From: DATJKD01 sp963728295
GTDB lineage: Bacteria > Pseudomonadota > Gammaproteobacteria > Steroidobacterales > Steroidobacteraceae
Assembly (NCBI GenBank): GCA_963728295.1
Contig: CAVSKB010000002.1
Coordinates: forward strand, 1 to 17,196
DNA length: 17,196 nucleotides
Reading direction: 5' to 3'
The notes under the pieces were generated by a model that had not been told where the DNA came from, searched no databases, and worked only from the letters and a program-made list of their open reading frames with translations. The position numbers were made by a program, and so were the translations under genes. Below, piece after piece: positions 1 to 8,189 of the stretch. Within the stretch, counting starts at the first letter, position 1. Each line of letters starts with the position of its first letter.

Positions 1-248
1 GCACATGCGCATCGATGAATCCGGGCACGATGAGCTTGCCCGTGCAGTCGGTGAGCGTGATCTGCGGGTCGAGTTGCGGCAGCAGTTCTGGTGCACTGCC
101 GACCTTGCTAATATAGCCGTCCTCCACGATCAGCAGGCCGTCTGCATGGAATTCGTATGAAGGGCCGCCGGCGACCGGGTCGTCCAGAAAGTGAAGAACC
201 GAGCCCCGTATCGCTTCCCGCGGGCAGACCGATTTTCGATCTGCTCAA
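1..248 (-). CDS. guaD: Guanine deaminase, N-terminal part only (gene runs off the left edge)
   Basis: Guanine deaminase hydrolyses guanine to xanthine and ammonia in the cytoplasm and feeds the neighbouring xanthine dehydrogenase. The minus strand reads AIRGSVLHFLDDP, then a segment containing ADGLLIVEDGYISKVG, then GKLIVPGFIDAHV, at which point the window ends. This matches the start of the GuaD amidohydrolase family: an RGS strand, a DGLL..G.I strand, and PGFIDAHVH carrying the first metal-binding His pair. The start is unclear. The matching frame is open only from 244 and has no ATG, GTG or TTG before the conserved part. Removing one C from the CCC at 222-224 would join it to a frame with a TTG at 248-246, giving MSRSKIGLPREAIRG; that start is inference. 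The gene is divergent from uraH, with about 30 bp between the starts. Family assignment is firm, the start is not. Confidence 0.8.
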
Positions 249-269
249 GGCTGCGCGAGCGCGTGAGCC

Positions 270-273
270 GGAG
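270..273 (+). promoter_or_regulatory. Ribosome binding site that fixes the uraH start
   Basis: GGAG lies 6 nt before the ATG at 280. The open frame extends upstream to an ATG at 157, but that extra stretch is the antisense of the conserved guaD N-terminus and has no Shine-Dalgarno. The ATG at 280 gives the canonical MGRLTTHVLD start of the family. Confidence 0.7.
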
Positions 274-279
274 TTCAGT

Positions 280-633
280 ATGGGCCGCCTGACGACACAC
301 GTTCTCGACCTCACTCGCGGTCTGCCGGCGGCCGGCATGACGCTCGAGCTCGCCTCGCTCGCCGGCGCGACGCGCAGCACTGTTAAGAAGGTCGCGACCA
401 ACCACGATGGCCGCTGTGATGCGCCGCTCCTCGAGGGCGATGCGTTCACGCCGGGCGAATGGCAGCTCGAGTTTCACGTCGGGGATTACTTCGCGGCGCG
501 GGGCGCGGTGCTCGACAATCCGCGCTTTCTCAACATCGTGGTCATCCGATTCGGAATCGCGAATCCCGCCCAGCATCTGCACGTCCCGCTGCTCGTGACG
601 CCGTGGAGCTACTCGACGTATCGGGGGAGCTGA
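280..633 (+). CDS. uraH: 5-hydroxyisourate hydrolase (transthyretin-related)
   Basis: Hydrolyses 5-hydroxyisourate, the product of urate oxidation by PuuD, to OHCU, which UraD then decarboxylates. The 117-residue protein is full length for the family. The N-terminus MGRLTTHVLD carries the first catalytic His (H7). NHDGRCDAPLL carries R45, and HLHVPLLVTPW carries the second His (H101). The protein ends in the diagnostic C-terminal tetrapeptide YRGS (114-117). There is no signal peptide, so it is cytoplasmic. It is the first gene of a plus-strand run with xdhA, xdhB and puuD; its stop is 6 nt before the xdhA ATG, and the xdhA Shine-Dalgarno lies inside its last codons. Catalytic residues are assigned from family knowledge; the motifs are read directly. 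Confidence 0.96.
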   Translation: MGRLTTHVLDLTRGLPAAGMTLELASLAGATRSTVKKVATNHDGRCDAPLLEGDAFTPGEWQLEFHVGDYFAARGAVLDNPRFLNIVVIRFGIANPAQHLHVPLLVTPWSYSTYRGS

Positions 634-639
634 ATCTCG

Positions 640-2097
640 ATGGCAGACGGCGCAGAGAAGATCCGCTTCCTGCTGGACGGCGAGATCCACACCGTGGACG
701 CGCTGCGCCCGACAACGACTGTCCTTGAGTACCTGCGCGAACACATCGGGCGCTGCGGCACGAAGGAAGGCTGCGCCGAAGGCGATTGCGGCGCCTGCAC
801 GGTCGTGCTGGGTGAACTGGTCGGCGAGGAACTCAGATTCCGCGCCGTCAACGCTTGCATCCAGTTTCTGCCCACCCTGGATGGCAAAGCGCTCTTCACG
901 GTGGAGAGTCTCAAGAGTCGCGCCGACGGTACGCTGCATCCAGTGCAGCGCGCCATGGTCGAGTGTCACGGGTCGCAGTGCGGCTTCTGCACGCCCGGGT
1001 TCGTGATGTCGCTGTATGCGCTCTATCGCACCGAGCGCGAACCGGATGAGAGGCAGGTACGACAAGCGCTCTCGGGAAACCTCTGTCGCTGCACCGGATA
1101 TCGGCCGATCCTCGCCGCCGCGCGGCGCATGTACGAGTACCCGAGTGCGAGCGATTCTGAGTCGGCCCTCATCAACCAAGTTCGTGCCATTAGCGTGACG
1201 AGCGAAAAACGGCTCGGCTGGCAAGGGTCGAGCTATGTCGCACCGTCCACGATCGCGGAGCTCGCGCGCGCGTGCGCGGAGCAACCGGAGGCAGTCATCC
1301 TCGCCGGTGGCACGGACGTGGGCCTCTGGGTGACCAAGAAGTACATGGACCTTCCGGCACTCATCTATGTCGGCAATGTCGCGGAGCTCAAGACCATCAC
1401 GCGCTCGGGCGCTCATATCGATATCGGCGCGGCCGTCAGCCTGACGGATGCGTTTGCAATGCTCGAGACCGAATATCCCGAGCTCCATGAGATTGCGCGC
1501 CGCTTTGCTTCGCCGCCGATCTGCAACGCCGGCACGCTGGGCGGGAATGTCGCGAACGGTTCGCCGATCGGGGATTCGATGCCCGCGCTCATCGCCCTGG
1601 GCGCAAGCGTGATCCTTCAGGCCGGCGCCAAGACCCGCCGCCTGCCGCTCGAGGAGTTTTATCTCGATTACATGAAGAAGGATCTGCGTGCGGGCGAGTT
1701 CCTGGTCGCGGTGCGCGTGCCGCGCGCGCGCCAGGGCCGTCTCTTGCGCAGCTACAAGATCGCCAAGCGCTTCGACCAGGATATCTCCGCGGTGTGCGCC
1801 GCCTTCTGCATCGAGCTCAAAGGCGGGAAAGTGCGCGACGCGCGCGTCGCGGTCGGTGGCATGGCGGCCACGCCGCGCCGCGCTCACAAATGTGAGCAGG
1901 CGCTGATCGGCGCATCCTGGGACGCCGCGGGCGTTGCGAAGGCAGCACGGGCGCTCGCCAAGGAGTTCAAGCCGCTCACCGACATGCGGGCTTCCGAGCA
2001 CTACCGCACACAGGTGGCGGCGAACCTGTTGCAGCGCTTTCATGCCGACGTGTCGCACCCGGACCGACCAGTGAGCGTGTGGCGTCATGTCAGCTGA
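640..2097 (+). CDS. xdhA: Xanthine dehydrogenase small subunit (2Fe-2S and FAD domains)
   Basis: Electron-transfer subunit of xanthine dehydrogenase, which oxidises hypoxanthine and xanthine to urate and passes electrons to NAD+. It has 485 residues, normal for bacterial XdhA. The plant-type 2Fe-2S domain has Cys45, Cys50, Cys53 and Cys73. The helical second 2Fe-2S domain has Cys114, Cys117, Cys149 and Cys151 (QCGFC, LCRCTGYRP). The FAD-binding domain starts near residue 190, with ILAGGTD at 220-226 and CNAGTLGGN at 295-303, followed by the CO-dehydrogenase flavoprotein C-terminal domain from about residue 370. All eight cluster ligands are present. GGGGGAG at 623-629 serves as Shine-Dalgarno for the ATG at 640. 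The 3' end overlaps xdhB by 11 nt, which suggests coupled synthesis of the two subunits. Confidence 0.96.
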   Translation: MADGAEKIRFLLDGEIHTVDALRPTTTVLEYLREHIGRCGTKEGCAEGDCGACTVVLGELVGEELRFRAVNACIQFLPTLDGKALFTVESLKSRADGTLHPVQRAMVECHGSQCGFCTPGFVMSLYALYRTEREPDERQVRQALSGNLCRCTGYRPILAAARRMYEYPSASDSESALINQVRAISVTSEKRLGWQGSSYVAPSTIAELARACAEQPEAVILAGGTDVGLWVTKKYMDLPALIYVGNVAELKTITRSGAHIDIGAAVSLTDAFAMLETEYPELHEIARRFASPPICNAGTLGGNVANGSPIGDSMPALIALGASVILQAGAKTRRLPLEEFYLDYMKKDLRAGEFLVAVRVPRARQGRLLRSYKIAKRFDQDISAVCAAFCIELKGGKVRDARVAVGGMAATPRRAHKCEQALIGASWDAAGVAKAARALAKEFKPLTDMRASEHYRTQVAANLLQRFHADVSHPDRPVSVWRHVS

Positions 2098-4447
2098 CGG
2101 CAGGGCACGCGGCGTTGGTCCGATCGAGGGCGGAGTGGGCGAGGCCATTCCGCATGAGAGCGCTCACCTGCATGTCAGCGGCGAGGCGCTCTACATCGAT
2201 GACCTTCCGCTGCCGGAAGGTTCACTGCATGCGGCGATCGGCGTCAGCGAGCGTGCCCATGCGCGCCTGCGCAAAGTCGACCTGAGTCGCGTACGCGCGG
2301 CGCCGGGTGTCGTTGCAGTATTCACCGCGAAGGACATTCCGGGCGAGAACAATCATGGTCCCGTGGTGCATGACGATCCGATCTTCGCCGAGGAGACGGT
2401 CGAATATGCCGGCCAATCACTCTTCGCCGTGGTCGCCGAATCGGTCGACGCCGCCCGCCGTGCGGCACGACTCGCTGTCGTTGAATACGAGGACCTGGAG
2501 CCGATCCTTGATGTGAAGACGGCGCTCGCGCGCCAGTCGTTCGTGATGCCAACGCGCACACTGAAGCGCGGCGATCCTGACGCGCAGCTGCGCAGTGCGC
2601 CCCATCGCGTGAGTGGCTCTTTTTCCGTCGGTGGCCAGGAGCACTTCTACCTCGAGGGGCAGATCGCGGTCGCACTGCCGGGCGAGGACGGCACGATGCT
2701 GGTCCACAGCTCGACGCAGCATCCGAGCGAGGTACAGCGCCTCGTCGCTCACTGCCTCGGCGTCTCAGCGAAGGATGTCTTCGTCCACTGCCGACGCATG
2801 GGCGGAGGATTCGGCGGCAAGGAAACTCAGCCCGCATTGCTTGCTTGCATCGCGGCGCTCGGTGCGCGCAGGACCGGTCGGCCGGTCAAGCTGAGGCTCG
2901 ATCGCGATCTCGACATGCTCATCACCGGCAAGCGTCATCCCTTCGACCTGAGCTATGACGCCGGCTTCGACGAGGAGGGGCGCATTCTCGGCATTCGCAT
3001 GACGATGGCGTCCAATTGCGGGCGCTCGGCGGATCTGTCCGAGGCCGTCAACGTGCGCGCGATGTTTCACGGCGACAATTGCTACTACCTGTCGGACGTC
3101 GAGATTGTGTCGCATCGCTGCAAAACGCACCAGCCGTCGCATACCGCGTTCCGCGGCTTCGGCGGCCCGCAGGGAATGCTGCTGATCGAGAACGTCATGG
3201 ATGACATCGGGCGAGCGCTCGGCAAGGACCCGCTCGAAGTCCGTCGGATCAACTACTACGGTCGCGATGGGCGCGACGTGACGCCCTACGGCATGAAGGT
3301 CGAGGACAACATTCTCGAGCGGCTCACCGACGAGCTGGTCCGGAGCGCGAGCTACCAGGAGCGCCGCGAGGCCGTGGCGAAGTTCAACACCGGCAGCGAG
3401 ATCCTCAAGAAGGGCCTTGCGCTCACCCCGGTGAAATTCGGAATTTCATTTACCGCCACTCACCTCAATCAGGCGGGCGCGCTGCTCCACGTCTACCTGG
3501 ACGGCTCGGTTCTGCTCAATCACGGTGGCACCGAGATGGGGCAGGGGCTCCATACCAAGGTGGCTCAGGTCGTCGCCGAGGAATTGCAGATCGACATCGC
3601 ACGCATTCGCTGTACGGCCACCGACACGAGCAAAGTGCCGAACACCTCGGCGACCGCGGCATCCTCGAGCAGCGATCTCAATGGCAAGGCCGCCGAGGCC
3701 GCGGCGCGCACCATCAAGACGCGCCTGATCGAGTTCGCCGCCGTGAAGTACGGCGTCTCTGAGCAGGCCGTGCAGTTCAAGGACGGACAGGTGCGCGTGG
3801 GCGATAAGACGACGCTCACCTTCGCCGAGCTAGTGAACCAGGCGTATCACGCGCGCGTGTCGCTGTCGGCCACGGGCTTCTACGCGACACCGAAGATCAA
3901 CTACGACGTGAAGACGCTCACCGGCCGGCCATTCTTCTATTTCTGTTACGGCGCGGCGATTTCCGAGGTGATCATCGATTCGCTGACGGGCGAATCGCGC
4001 CTGCTGCGCGTCGACATCCTGCATGATGTCGGCCGCTCGCTGAATCCCGCCATCGACATGGGGCAGGTGGAGGGCGGCTTCGTGCAGGGCGTGGGATGGC
4101 TCACCAGTGAAGAGCTGTGGTGGGACAGCGCGGGCAAGCTCATGACACACGCGCCGTCGACGTACAAGATTCCGACCGCGTTCGATTGGCCGCAGACCTT
4201 CAACGTGAACCTGATCCCCTGGGGCGAGAACCGCGAGGAAAGCATTTATCGATCCAAAGCGGTGGGCGAGCCGCCGCTGATGCTGGCGATGTCGGTGTTC
4301 TACGCGATCCGTGACGCCATTGCCGCTTGTGCAGGCGGCGCGCGCCCGCAACTCGATGCGCCCGCGACTCCCGAGCGCATCCTGCAGGCGATCGATGAGC
4401 TGCGGGCGCAGCAGGCTTCGGGATCGGGCAAGCGCCGTACGGTCTGA
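2087..4447 (+). CDS. xdhB: Xanthine dehydrogenase large subunit (molybdopterin-binding)
   Basis: Catalytic molybdenum subunit, partner of XdhA, converting hypoxanthine/xanthine to urate. It has 786 residues, full length and uninterrupted. Molybdopterin and active-site motifs appear in the expected order: HFYLEG with E190 (equivalent of the substrate-binding Glu of xanthine oxidases), MGGGFGGKETQ at 238-248, AFRGFGGPQG from 354, GGTEMGQGLHTK from 480, and KAVGEPP with the presumed catalytic base E728. The ATG at 2087 lies inside the end of xdhA. XdhC, the chaperone that inserts sulfurated molybdenum cofactor, is not in the window and must be encoded elsewhere or replaced. The puuD start follows 15 nt after the stop. 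Confidence 0.97.
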   Translation: MSADGRARGVGPIEGGVGEAIPHESAHLHVSGEALYIDDLPLPEGSLHAAIGVSERAHARLRKVDLSRVRAAPGVVAVFTAKDIPGENNHGPVVHDDPIFAEETVEYAGQSLFAVVAESVDAARRAARLAVVEYEDLEPILDVKTALARQSFVMPTRTLKRGDPDAQLRSAPHRVSGSFSVGGQEHFYLEGQIAVALPGEDGTMLVHSSTQHPSEVQRLVAHCLGVSAKDVFVHCRRMGGGFGGKETQPALLACIAALGARRTGRPVKLRLDRDLDMLITGKRHPFDLSYDAGFDEEGRILGIRMTMASNCGRSADLSEAVNVRAMFHGDNCYYLSDVEIVSHRCKTHQPSHTAFRGFGGPQGMLLIENVMDDIGRALGKDPLEVRRINYYGRDGRDVTPYGMKVEDNILERLTDELVRSASYQERREAVAKFNTGSEILKKGLALTPVKFGISFTATHLNQAGALLHVYLDGSVLLNHGGTEMGQGLHTKVAQVVAEELQIDIARIRCTATDTSKVPNTSATAASSSSDLNGKAAEAAARTIKTRLIEFAAVKYGVSEQAVQFKDGQVRVGDKTTLTFAELVNQAYHARVSLSATGFYATPKINYDVKTLTGRPFFYFCYGAAISEVIIDSLTGESRLLRVDILHDVGRSLNPAIDMGQVEGGFVQGVGWLTSEELWWDSAGKLMTHAPSTYKIPTAFDWPQTFNVNLIPWGENREESIYRSKAVGEPPLMLAMSVFYAIRDAIAACAGGARPQLDAPATPERILQAIDELRAQQASGSGKRRTV

Positions 4448-4462
4448 CACGCGACCTCACCG

Positions 4463-5663
4463 ATGGCCATCGACGTCTATCTCGCCGACTGGCTCAGTCT
4501 GATCCTGCGCTGGGCGCACATCATCACCGGCATCGCCTGGATCGGCTCCTCGTTCTATTTCATCTGGCTGGATGCGCGCCTCAATGTGCCGCCGCGCGAC
4601 CCGGAGAACCCCGACGTCGCCGGCGACCTGTGGGCGGTCCACGGCGGCGGCTTCTATCACGCACAGAAGTACAAGGTTTCCCCTGCGCAGCTGCCGGAGC
4701 CGCTGCACTGGTTCAAGTGGGAGGCGTACTTCACGTGGATGACGGGCTTCGCGCTGTTCATCGTTGTCTACTACTTGAACGCCGAAGCGATGCTGATCGA
4801 TCCGGCAGTCCTGCCGCTGAGTCCCGCCGAGGCCGCAATCCTCAGCGTGGCGCTGCTTCTCGCCGGCTGGTTGCTGTACGACGGCCTGTGTCGCCTCGAC
4901 CTGGGGAACACGACGTTCTCGGTACTGGGCACAGTGCTGCTGCTGGGACTCTGCTGGGGCGTGAGTCACCTCTACACCGGTCGCGGTGCCTACATGCAGA
5001 TCGGCGCCATGCTCGGCACGATCATGGCCGCCAACGTTTTCTTCATCATCATTCCATCGCAGAAGCAAATGGTCGCGGCCAAGCTCAGGGGCGAGCAGCC
5101 GGACGCGCGCCTCGGCGCGCGCGCCAAGCAACGCTCGGTGCACAACAACTACCTGACGCTGCCGGTCGTCTTTACGATGCTGAGCACGCACTTCGCCTTC
5201 ACGTACGCGCATGCCTACAACTGGCTGGTGCTGTTTGTGATCTTCGCCGCAGGGATGCTGGTGCGGCACTACTTCAACCTGCGCAACCGGGGCCGGAATG
5301 TGGTCGCGCTGCCCATCGTGGCGTTGGCGATCGGCATCGTACTCGCGTGGGCGATCGCGCCGCGCAAGCCAGTGGGCTGCTCCAACGGGGACAGCCTCGG
5401 CATCATTTGATGAAGTGCACCGGATCATCGCAGCACGTTGCGTCACCTGCCACTCGGCACGACCCACGCATCCGACGGCGCCATTTGCAGCCGCCGGCGT
5501 GATGTTCGATACACCGCGCGACATCCTGGTGCGCGCACCGCGAATCTTCGAGCGCGTGGTCGTGACTCAAACCATGCCGCTTGCGAATCTGACGCAAATG
5601 ACCGTCGAGGAGCGCGCTACTATCGCGACCTGGTATGCGCACGGCGCGCACGGTGAGGATTAG
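4463..5663 (+). CDS. puuD: Urate hydroxylase PuuD (membrane domain plus cytochrome c), frameshifted
   Basis: Membrane-bound urate oxidase that hydroxylates urate to 5-hydroxyisourate and passes electrons to the respiratory chain through a C-terminal cytochrome c. The first frame (4463-5410) gives about eight membrane segments and PuuD-typical stretches: LRWAHIITGIAWIGSSFYF, LWAVHGGGFYHAQKY, LHWFKWEAYFTWMTGFAL. It stops at 5408-5410. The cytochrome domain continues in another frame from FDEVHRIIAARCVTCH; the heme motif CVTCH is at 5439-5453, and the protein ends at the TAG at 5661-5663. Dropping one G from GGGG at 5387-5390 joins the halves (SNGTASASFDEV) into about 399 residues, the family length. 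I favour a sequencing error; a split or broken gene is the alternative. It converges on allA with 22 bp between stops. Confidence 0.88.
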
Positions 5664-5685
5664 GAGACGACGACCGGCACGTGAG

Positions 5686-6195
5686 TCATGGCGGCCGTTC
5701 GAGCAGAAGCTTTTCGCCGTCGAAGAAAAACTCATCGCAATTGGCGCCCGGCCCGACACGGTCCACGACCAGGAACTCGCTGGGATTCGCGAGCGCAATC
5801 ACCGGGTGATGCCAGGTGCCGCGGCGGTAGTTGACCCCCTGCGCCCCATTGGTCACGAACGCGCGCACGCTCGTGCGATCCACGTGCTCACCGGGCGGCG
5901 CGACCACTACGAGAAAGGGCGCAGCGCTCAAGGGCATGAAGAGCTGACTGGACAGTGGATGCCGTTCGAGCATCACAACGGCAAGCGGCAACTCGTACGG
6001 AACGACGCGATACAGGCTCACCTGAGTTCGCCCGCCGTCGGTGGTGACCTCGATCTCGGTGAGCTTGCGGTACTGCCGCGTCGTGCCGCTGTTGATCACA
6101 TCGAAAGCGTCCGCCGCTTCGATGACATCACCAAACGCGGCAAAGGCGGCGCGCGTCAGCGGCTCGGGTCGAAGCGATTGCGCCCCACCAGTCAT
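5686..6195 (-). CDS. allA: Ureidoglycolate lyase
   Basis: Cleaves S-ureidoglycolate to glyoxylate and urea, the last step of allantoate breakdown. It has 169 residues, typical of the AllA cupin family. Recognisable stretches are LTRAAFAAFGDVIEA near the start, LPLAVVMLERHPLSSQLFMP in the middle and NYRRGTWHHPVIAL, the conserved WHHP segment of the active site. The family-typical DEFFF stretch follows near the C-terminus. There is no signal peptide. Its ATG overlaps the alc stop codon as ATGA (6192-6195), so the two are almost certainly co-transcribed and coupled, with allantoicase supplying its substrate. No internal stop or frameshift is seen. Confidence 0.95.
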   Translation of the reverse strand: MTGGAQSLRPEPLTRAAFAAFGDVIEAADAFDVINSGTTRQYRKLTEIEVTTDGGRTQVSLYRVVPYELPLAVVMLERHPLSSQLFMPLSAAPFLVVVAPPGEHVDRTSVRAFVTNGAQGVNYRRGTWHHPVIALANPSEFLVVDRVGPGANCDEFFFDGEKLLLERPP

Positions 6196-7196
6196 GTGTG
6201 CGCGATGCTCCCATAGAGCCGCAAGCGGGAAACGCCGCCATCCGGATGCAGATTCAAGCGAACGTGCGAGACGGGACCCAGATGCGCGAGCTGGGATTTG
6301 AACCGGTGCTCATGATCGGCGCGCATCGGTTGCTCAGCCAGGAGTAGCGGCCAGGTTGCGCTCGCATTCTCGAGTGCCTCAGTGGCGATATCGTCGATCA
6401 GCGCGGCCTGCAACGAGACCCGGTCGGGGAAATTGCCGCGGAAATGGGCGGTATCCACTTCCACCTCTTCGATCGTGCCCGGCCGACCCAGGCGCAGGAC
6501 CGCCCAGTCGTGGCCCGGCTCGCGCCGGCGCCGCGTCTCCCAGCCGTCACCCATGTTGACACCGCGTCCAGGACGATTGAGGTTACCGATCTGCCCGTAG
6601 TGCTGATCGTTCGCGACCAGGCCCACGCCGCCATGCTCCACGGCGAACAGGTCGACGCGGCGCGCACCGACCTTGTGCCAATCCGGTCGCACATCGCCCC
6701 ACACGCGCAGGCGCGCGATGCCGCCGTCCGGAAAAATGTTGAGACGCAGGAATTTCCAGCACTCGCGGTTCTCGATCGGAAAGGGGTTGTGGCGATTGCC
6801 TTGCAGTGCACTGGGCGGGAGCAGGGTAGTCCAGCGCGCTTCCGGCTTGAGCGCATCAGGATCGTCCGTCGCCTCGACCGACGCCTGCGGCGGAAAATTG
6901 CCGGTGAAATACCGCGTGTCGAGATCGATGAGCCGGATGACACCGCGCAGACCCAGCCGGATGATTGCCGCATCGTGACCACCGTCCCGGCGACGACGCG
7001 ATTCCCAGCCGTCCATCCACTGGCCTTGCGCATCGAACGTACCGGGCCGCGACACGGGCTCGGCGCGACTCAGCATGCGTTCCTTGGCGGCGAAGAATTC
7101 GTCGGTGACCCAGAGAACTTCGGCGCCGAGGTCATCTTCCGCCAGATTGACGAGTCCGCCGGGAACCTCGCTGCTCATCGATGACGCCGTGCTCAT
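6192..7196 (-). CDS. alc: Allantoicase
   Basis: Hydrolyses allantoate to S-ureidoglycolate and urea. The 334-residue protein contains the family's internal duplication. Repeat 1 (about 61-168) has MDGWESRRRRDGGHD, YFTGNFP and LRLNIFPDGGIARLRVWG. Repeat 2 (about 216-330) has GDGWETRRRREPGHDW, HFRGNFPDRV and VRLNLHPDGGVSRLRLYG. No signal peptide or frameshift is seen. The first ATG at 7196 lacks a clear Shine-Dalgarno, and so does the alternative Met7 at 7178, so the N-terminus is uncertain by six residues. It precedes allA on the minus strand with an ATGA overlap and is divergent from puuE. Confidence 0.96.
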   Translation of the reverse strand: MSTASSMSSEVPGGLVNLAEDDLGAEVLWVTDEFFAAKERMLSRAEPVSRPGTFDAQGQWMDGWESRRRRDGGHDAAIIRLGLRGVIRLIDLDTRYFTGNFPPQASVEATDDPDALKPEARWTTLLPPSALQGNRHNPFPIENRECWKFLRLNIFPDGGIARLRVWGDVRPDWHKVGARRVDLFAVEHGGVGLVANDQHYGQIGNLNRPGRGVNMGDGWETRRRREPGHDWAVLRLGRPGTIEEVEVDTAHFRGNFPDRVSLQAALIDDIATEALENASATWPLLLAEQPMRADHEHRFKSQLAHLGPVSHVRLNLHPDGGVSRLRLYGSIAHT

Positions 7197-7216
7197 CTGG
7201 CCGGACCGCTTGAAGT

Positions 7217-7244
7217 GTAATATGTTTCCAATCGATCACCTCAA
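7217..7244 (-). promoter_or_regulatory. Candidate promoter for alc-allA
   Basis: On the minus strand, TTGAGG (7244-7239) and TATTAC (7222-7217) are 16 nt apart, resembling sigma70 -35 and -10 boxes. Transcription would begin about 14 nt before the alc ATG at 7196. This short region is noticeably more AT-rich than its surroundings. The assignment is by pattern only. Confidence 0.35.
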
Positions 7245-7255
7245 TTGTATCCAAT
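7244..7255. promoter_or_regulatory. Candidate operator palindrome between alc and puuE
   Basis: ATTGTATCCAAT is an imperfect 12-bp palindrome (10 of 12 positions symmetric). It touches the putative alc -35 box and lies 10 nt before the puuE GTG. Separately, CCAATCG occurs as a direct repeat at 7228-7234 and 7251-7257, 23 bp apart. The site is well placed to control both divergent transcripts. ATTG..CAAT-type palindromes are common for GntR-family repressors, but no regulator gene is in the window, so the protein is unknown. Confidence 0.3.
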
Positions 7256-7265
7256 CGCGGCGCGC

Positions 7266-8189
7266 GTGAGCCCCCACTATCCACGAGATCTGATCGGCTA
7301 CGGTGCGAAGCCGCCCGACCCACTCTGGCCGGACGGTGCGCGGCTCGCATTGCAGATCGTGCTCAATTACGAAGAAGGCGCCGAGCGTTCCGTACTGCAC
7401 GGTGATGCAGCGTCGGAGACGTTCCTGAGTGAGATCGTCGCGGCCGAAGCGTATCAGGGCGCACGCCACATGAGCATGGAGTCGCTGTACGAGTATGGCA
7501 GTCGCGCAGGCGTGTGGCGGCTACTGCGCCTGTTCGAGCGACGTCGCTTGCCGGTGACAGTGTTCGGCGTCGCGATGGCGCTGGAGCGCAATCCCGAAGC
7601 CGTCGCTGCAATGATTGCGGGCGGCCACGAGATCGCGAGCCACGGCTGGCGCTGGCTGAGCTACCAGTCGGTCGACGAAGAAACGGAGCGCGAGCACATC
7701 GCGCAGGCCGTAAGCTCCATCGAGAAGTTGACCGGCCAGCGTCCCGTGGGGTGGTACACGGGGAGGGACAGTCCCAATACGCGCCGGCTGGTGGTCGAGC
7801 AAGGTGGCTTTCTCTACGACGCGGACTCGTATGCGGATGATCTGCCGTACTGGCAGAGCGTGAGCGGACGCAATCACCTGGTAATCCCGTACACGCTCGA
7901 TTGTAACGACATGCGTTTTGCCACGGTCAATGGCTTTGCAAGCGCCGCCGAGTTCACGGACTACCTGCGCGCGACCTTCGACTATCTCTACCGTGAAGGC
8001 GAACACGCGCCGAAGATGATGTCGGTCGGTTTGCACTGCCGGCTCGGCGGCCGCCCCGGACGCTGCGATGCCTTCGAGCGGTTTCTCGATCATGTCGAGC
8101 GGCATGAACACGTCTGGATCTGCCGGCGCGCGGACATCGCGCGTCACTGGATCGTCCATCACGCGCCGGGTGGGCCTGCGCAGGCATGA
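7266..8189 (+). CDS. puuE: Allantoinase PuuE (polysaccharide-deacetylase type)
   Basis: Metal-independent allantoinase that opens S-allantoin to allantoate, unrelated to the amidohydrolase AllB. From the GTG at 7266 it has 307 residues, matching the usual 300-310. Family signatures are YPRDLIGYG at the start, LQIVLNYEEGAE, HEIASHGWRWLSYQ, GWYTGRDSPNTRRL, YDADSYADDLPYW and the C-terminal HCRLGGRPGR. The frame stays open to a TTG at 7245, but that codon lies in the candidate operator palindrome and would add seven non-conserved residues, so I prefer the GTG; neither has a strong Shine-Dalgarno. The 3' end overlaps uraD as ATGA (8186-8189). In some bacteria these two enzymes are fused; here they are separate. 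Confidence 0.95.
   Translation: MSPHYPRDLIGYGAKPPDPLWPDGARLALQIVLNYEEGAERSVLHGDAASETFLSEIVAAEAYQGARHMSMESLYEYGSRAGVWRLLRLFERRRLPVTVFGVAMALERNPEAVAAMIAGGHEIASHGWRWLSYQSVDEETEREHIAQAVSSIEKLTGQRPVGWYTGRDSPNTRRLVVEQGGFLYDADSYADDLPYWQSVSGRNHLVIPYTLDCNDMRFATVNGFASAAEFTDYLRATFDYLYREGEHAPKMMSVGLHCRLGGRPGRCDAFERFLDHVERHEHVWICRRADIARHWIVHHAPGGPAQA

Noticed and set aside
157..279. N-terminal extension of uraH
   Set aside because: The extension is antisense to guaD, is not conserved in the family and has no RBS; the ATG at 280 has one.
130..2148. 672-codon open frame on the minus strand
   Set aside because: It is antisense to uraH and xdhA, has low-complexity Arg/Ala-rich sequence and no family motif. 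It is a shadow of strong third-position GC.
5387..5410. Programmed +1 frameshift in puuD
   Set aside because: I see no clear slippery site with a stimulatory structure, PuuD proteins are normally single-frame, and similar +1 breaks elsewhere in the window look like sequencing errors.
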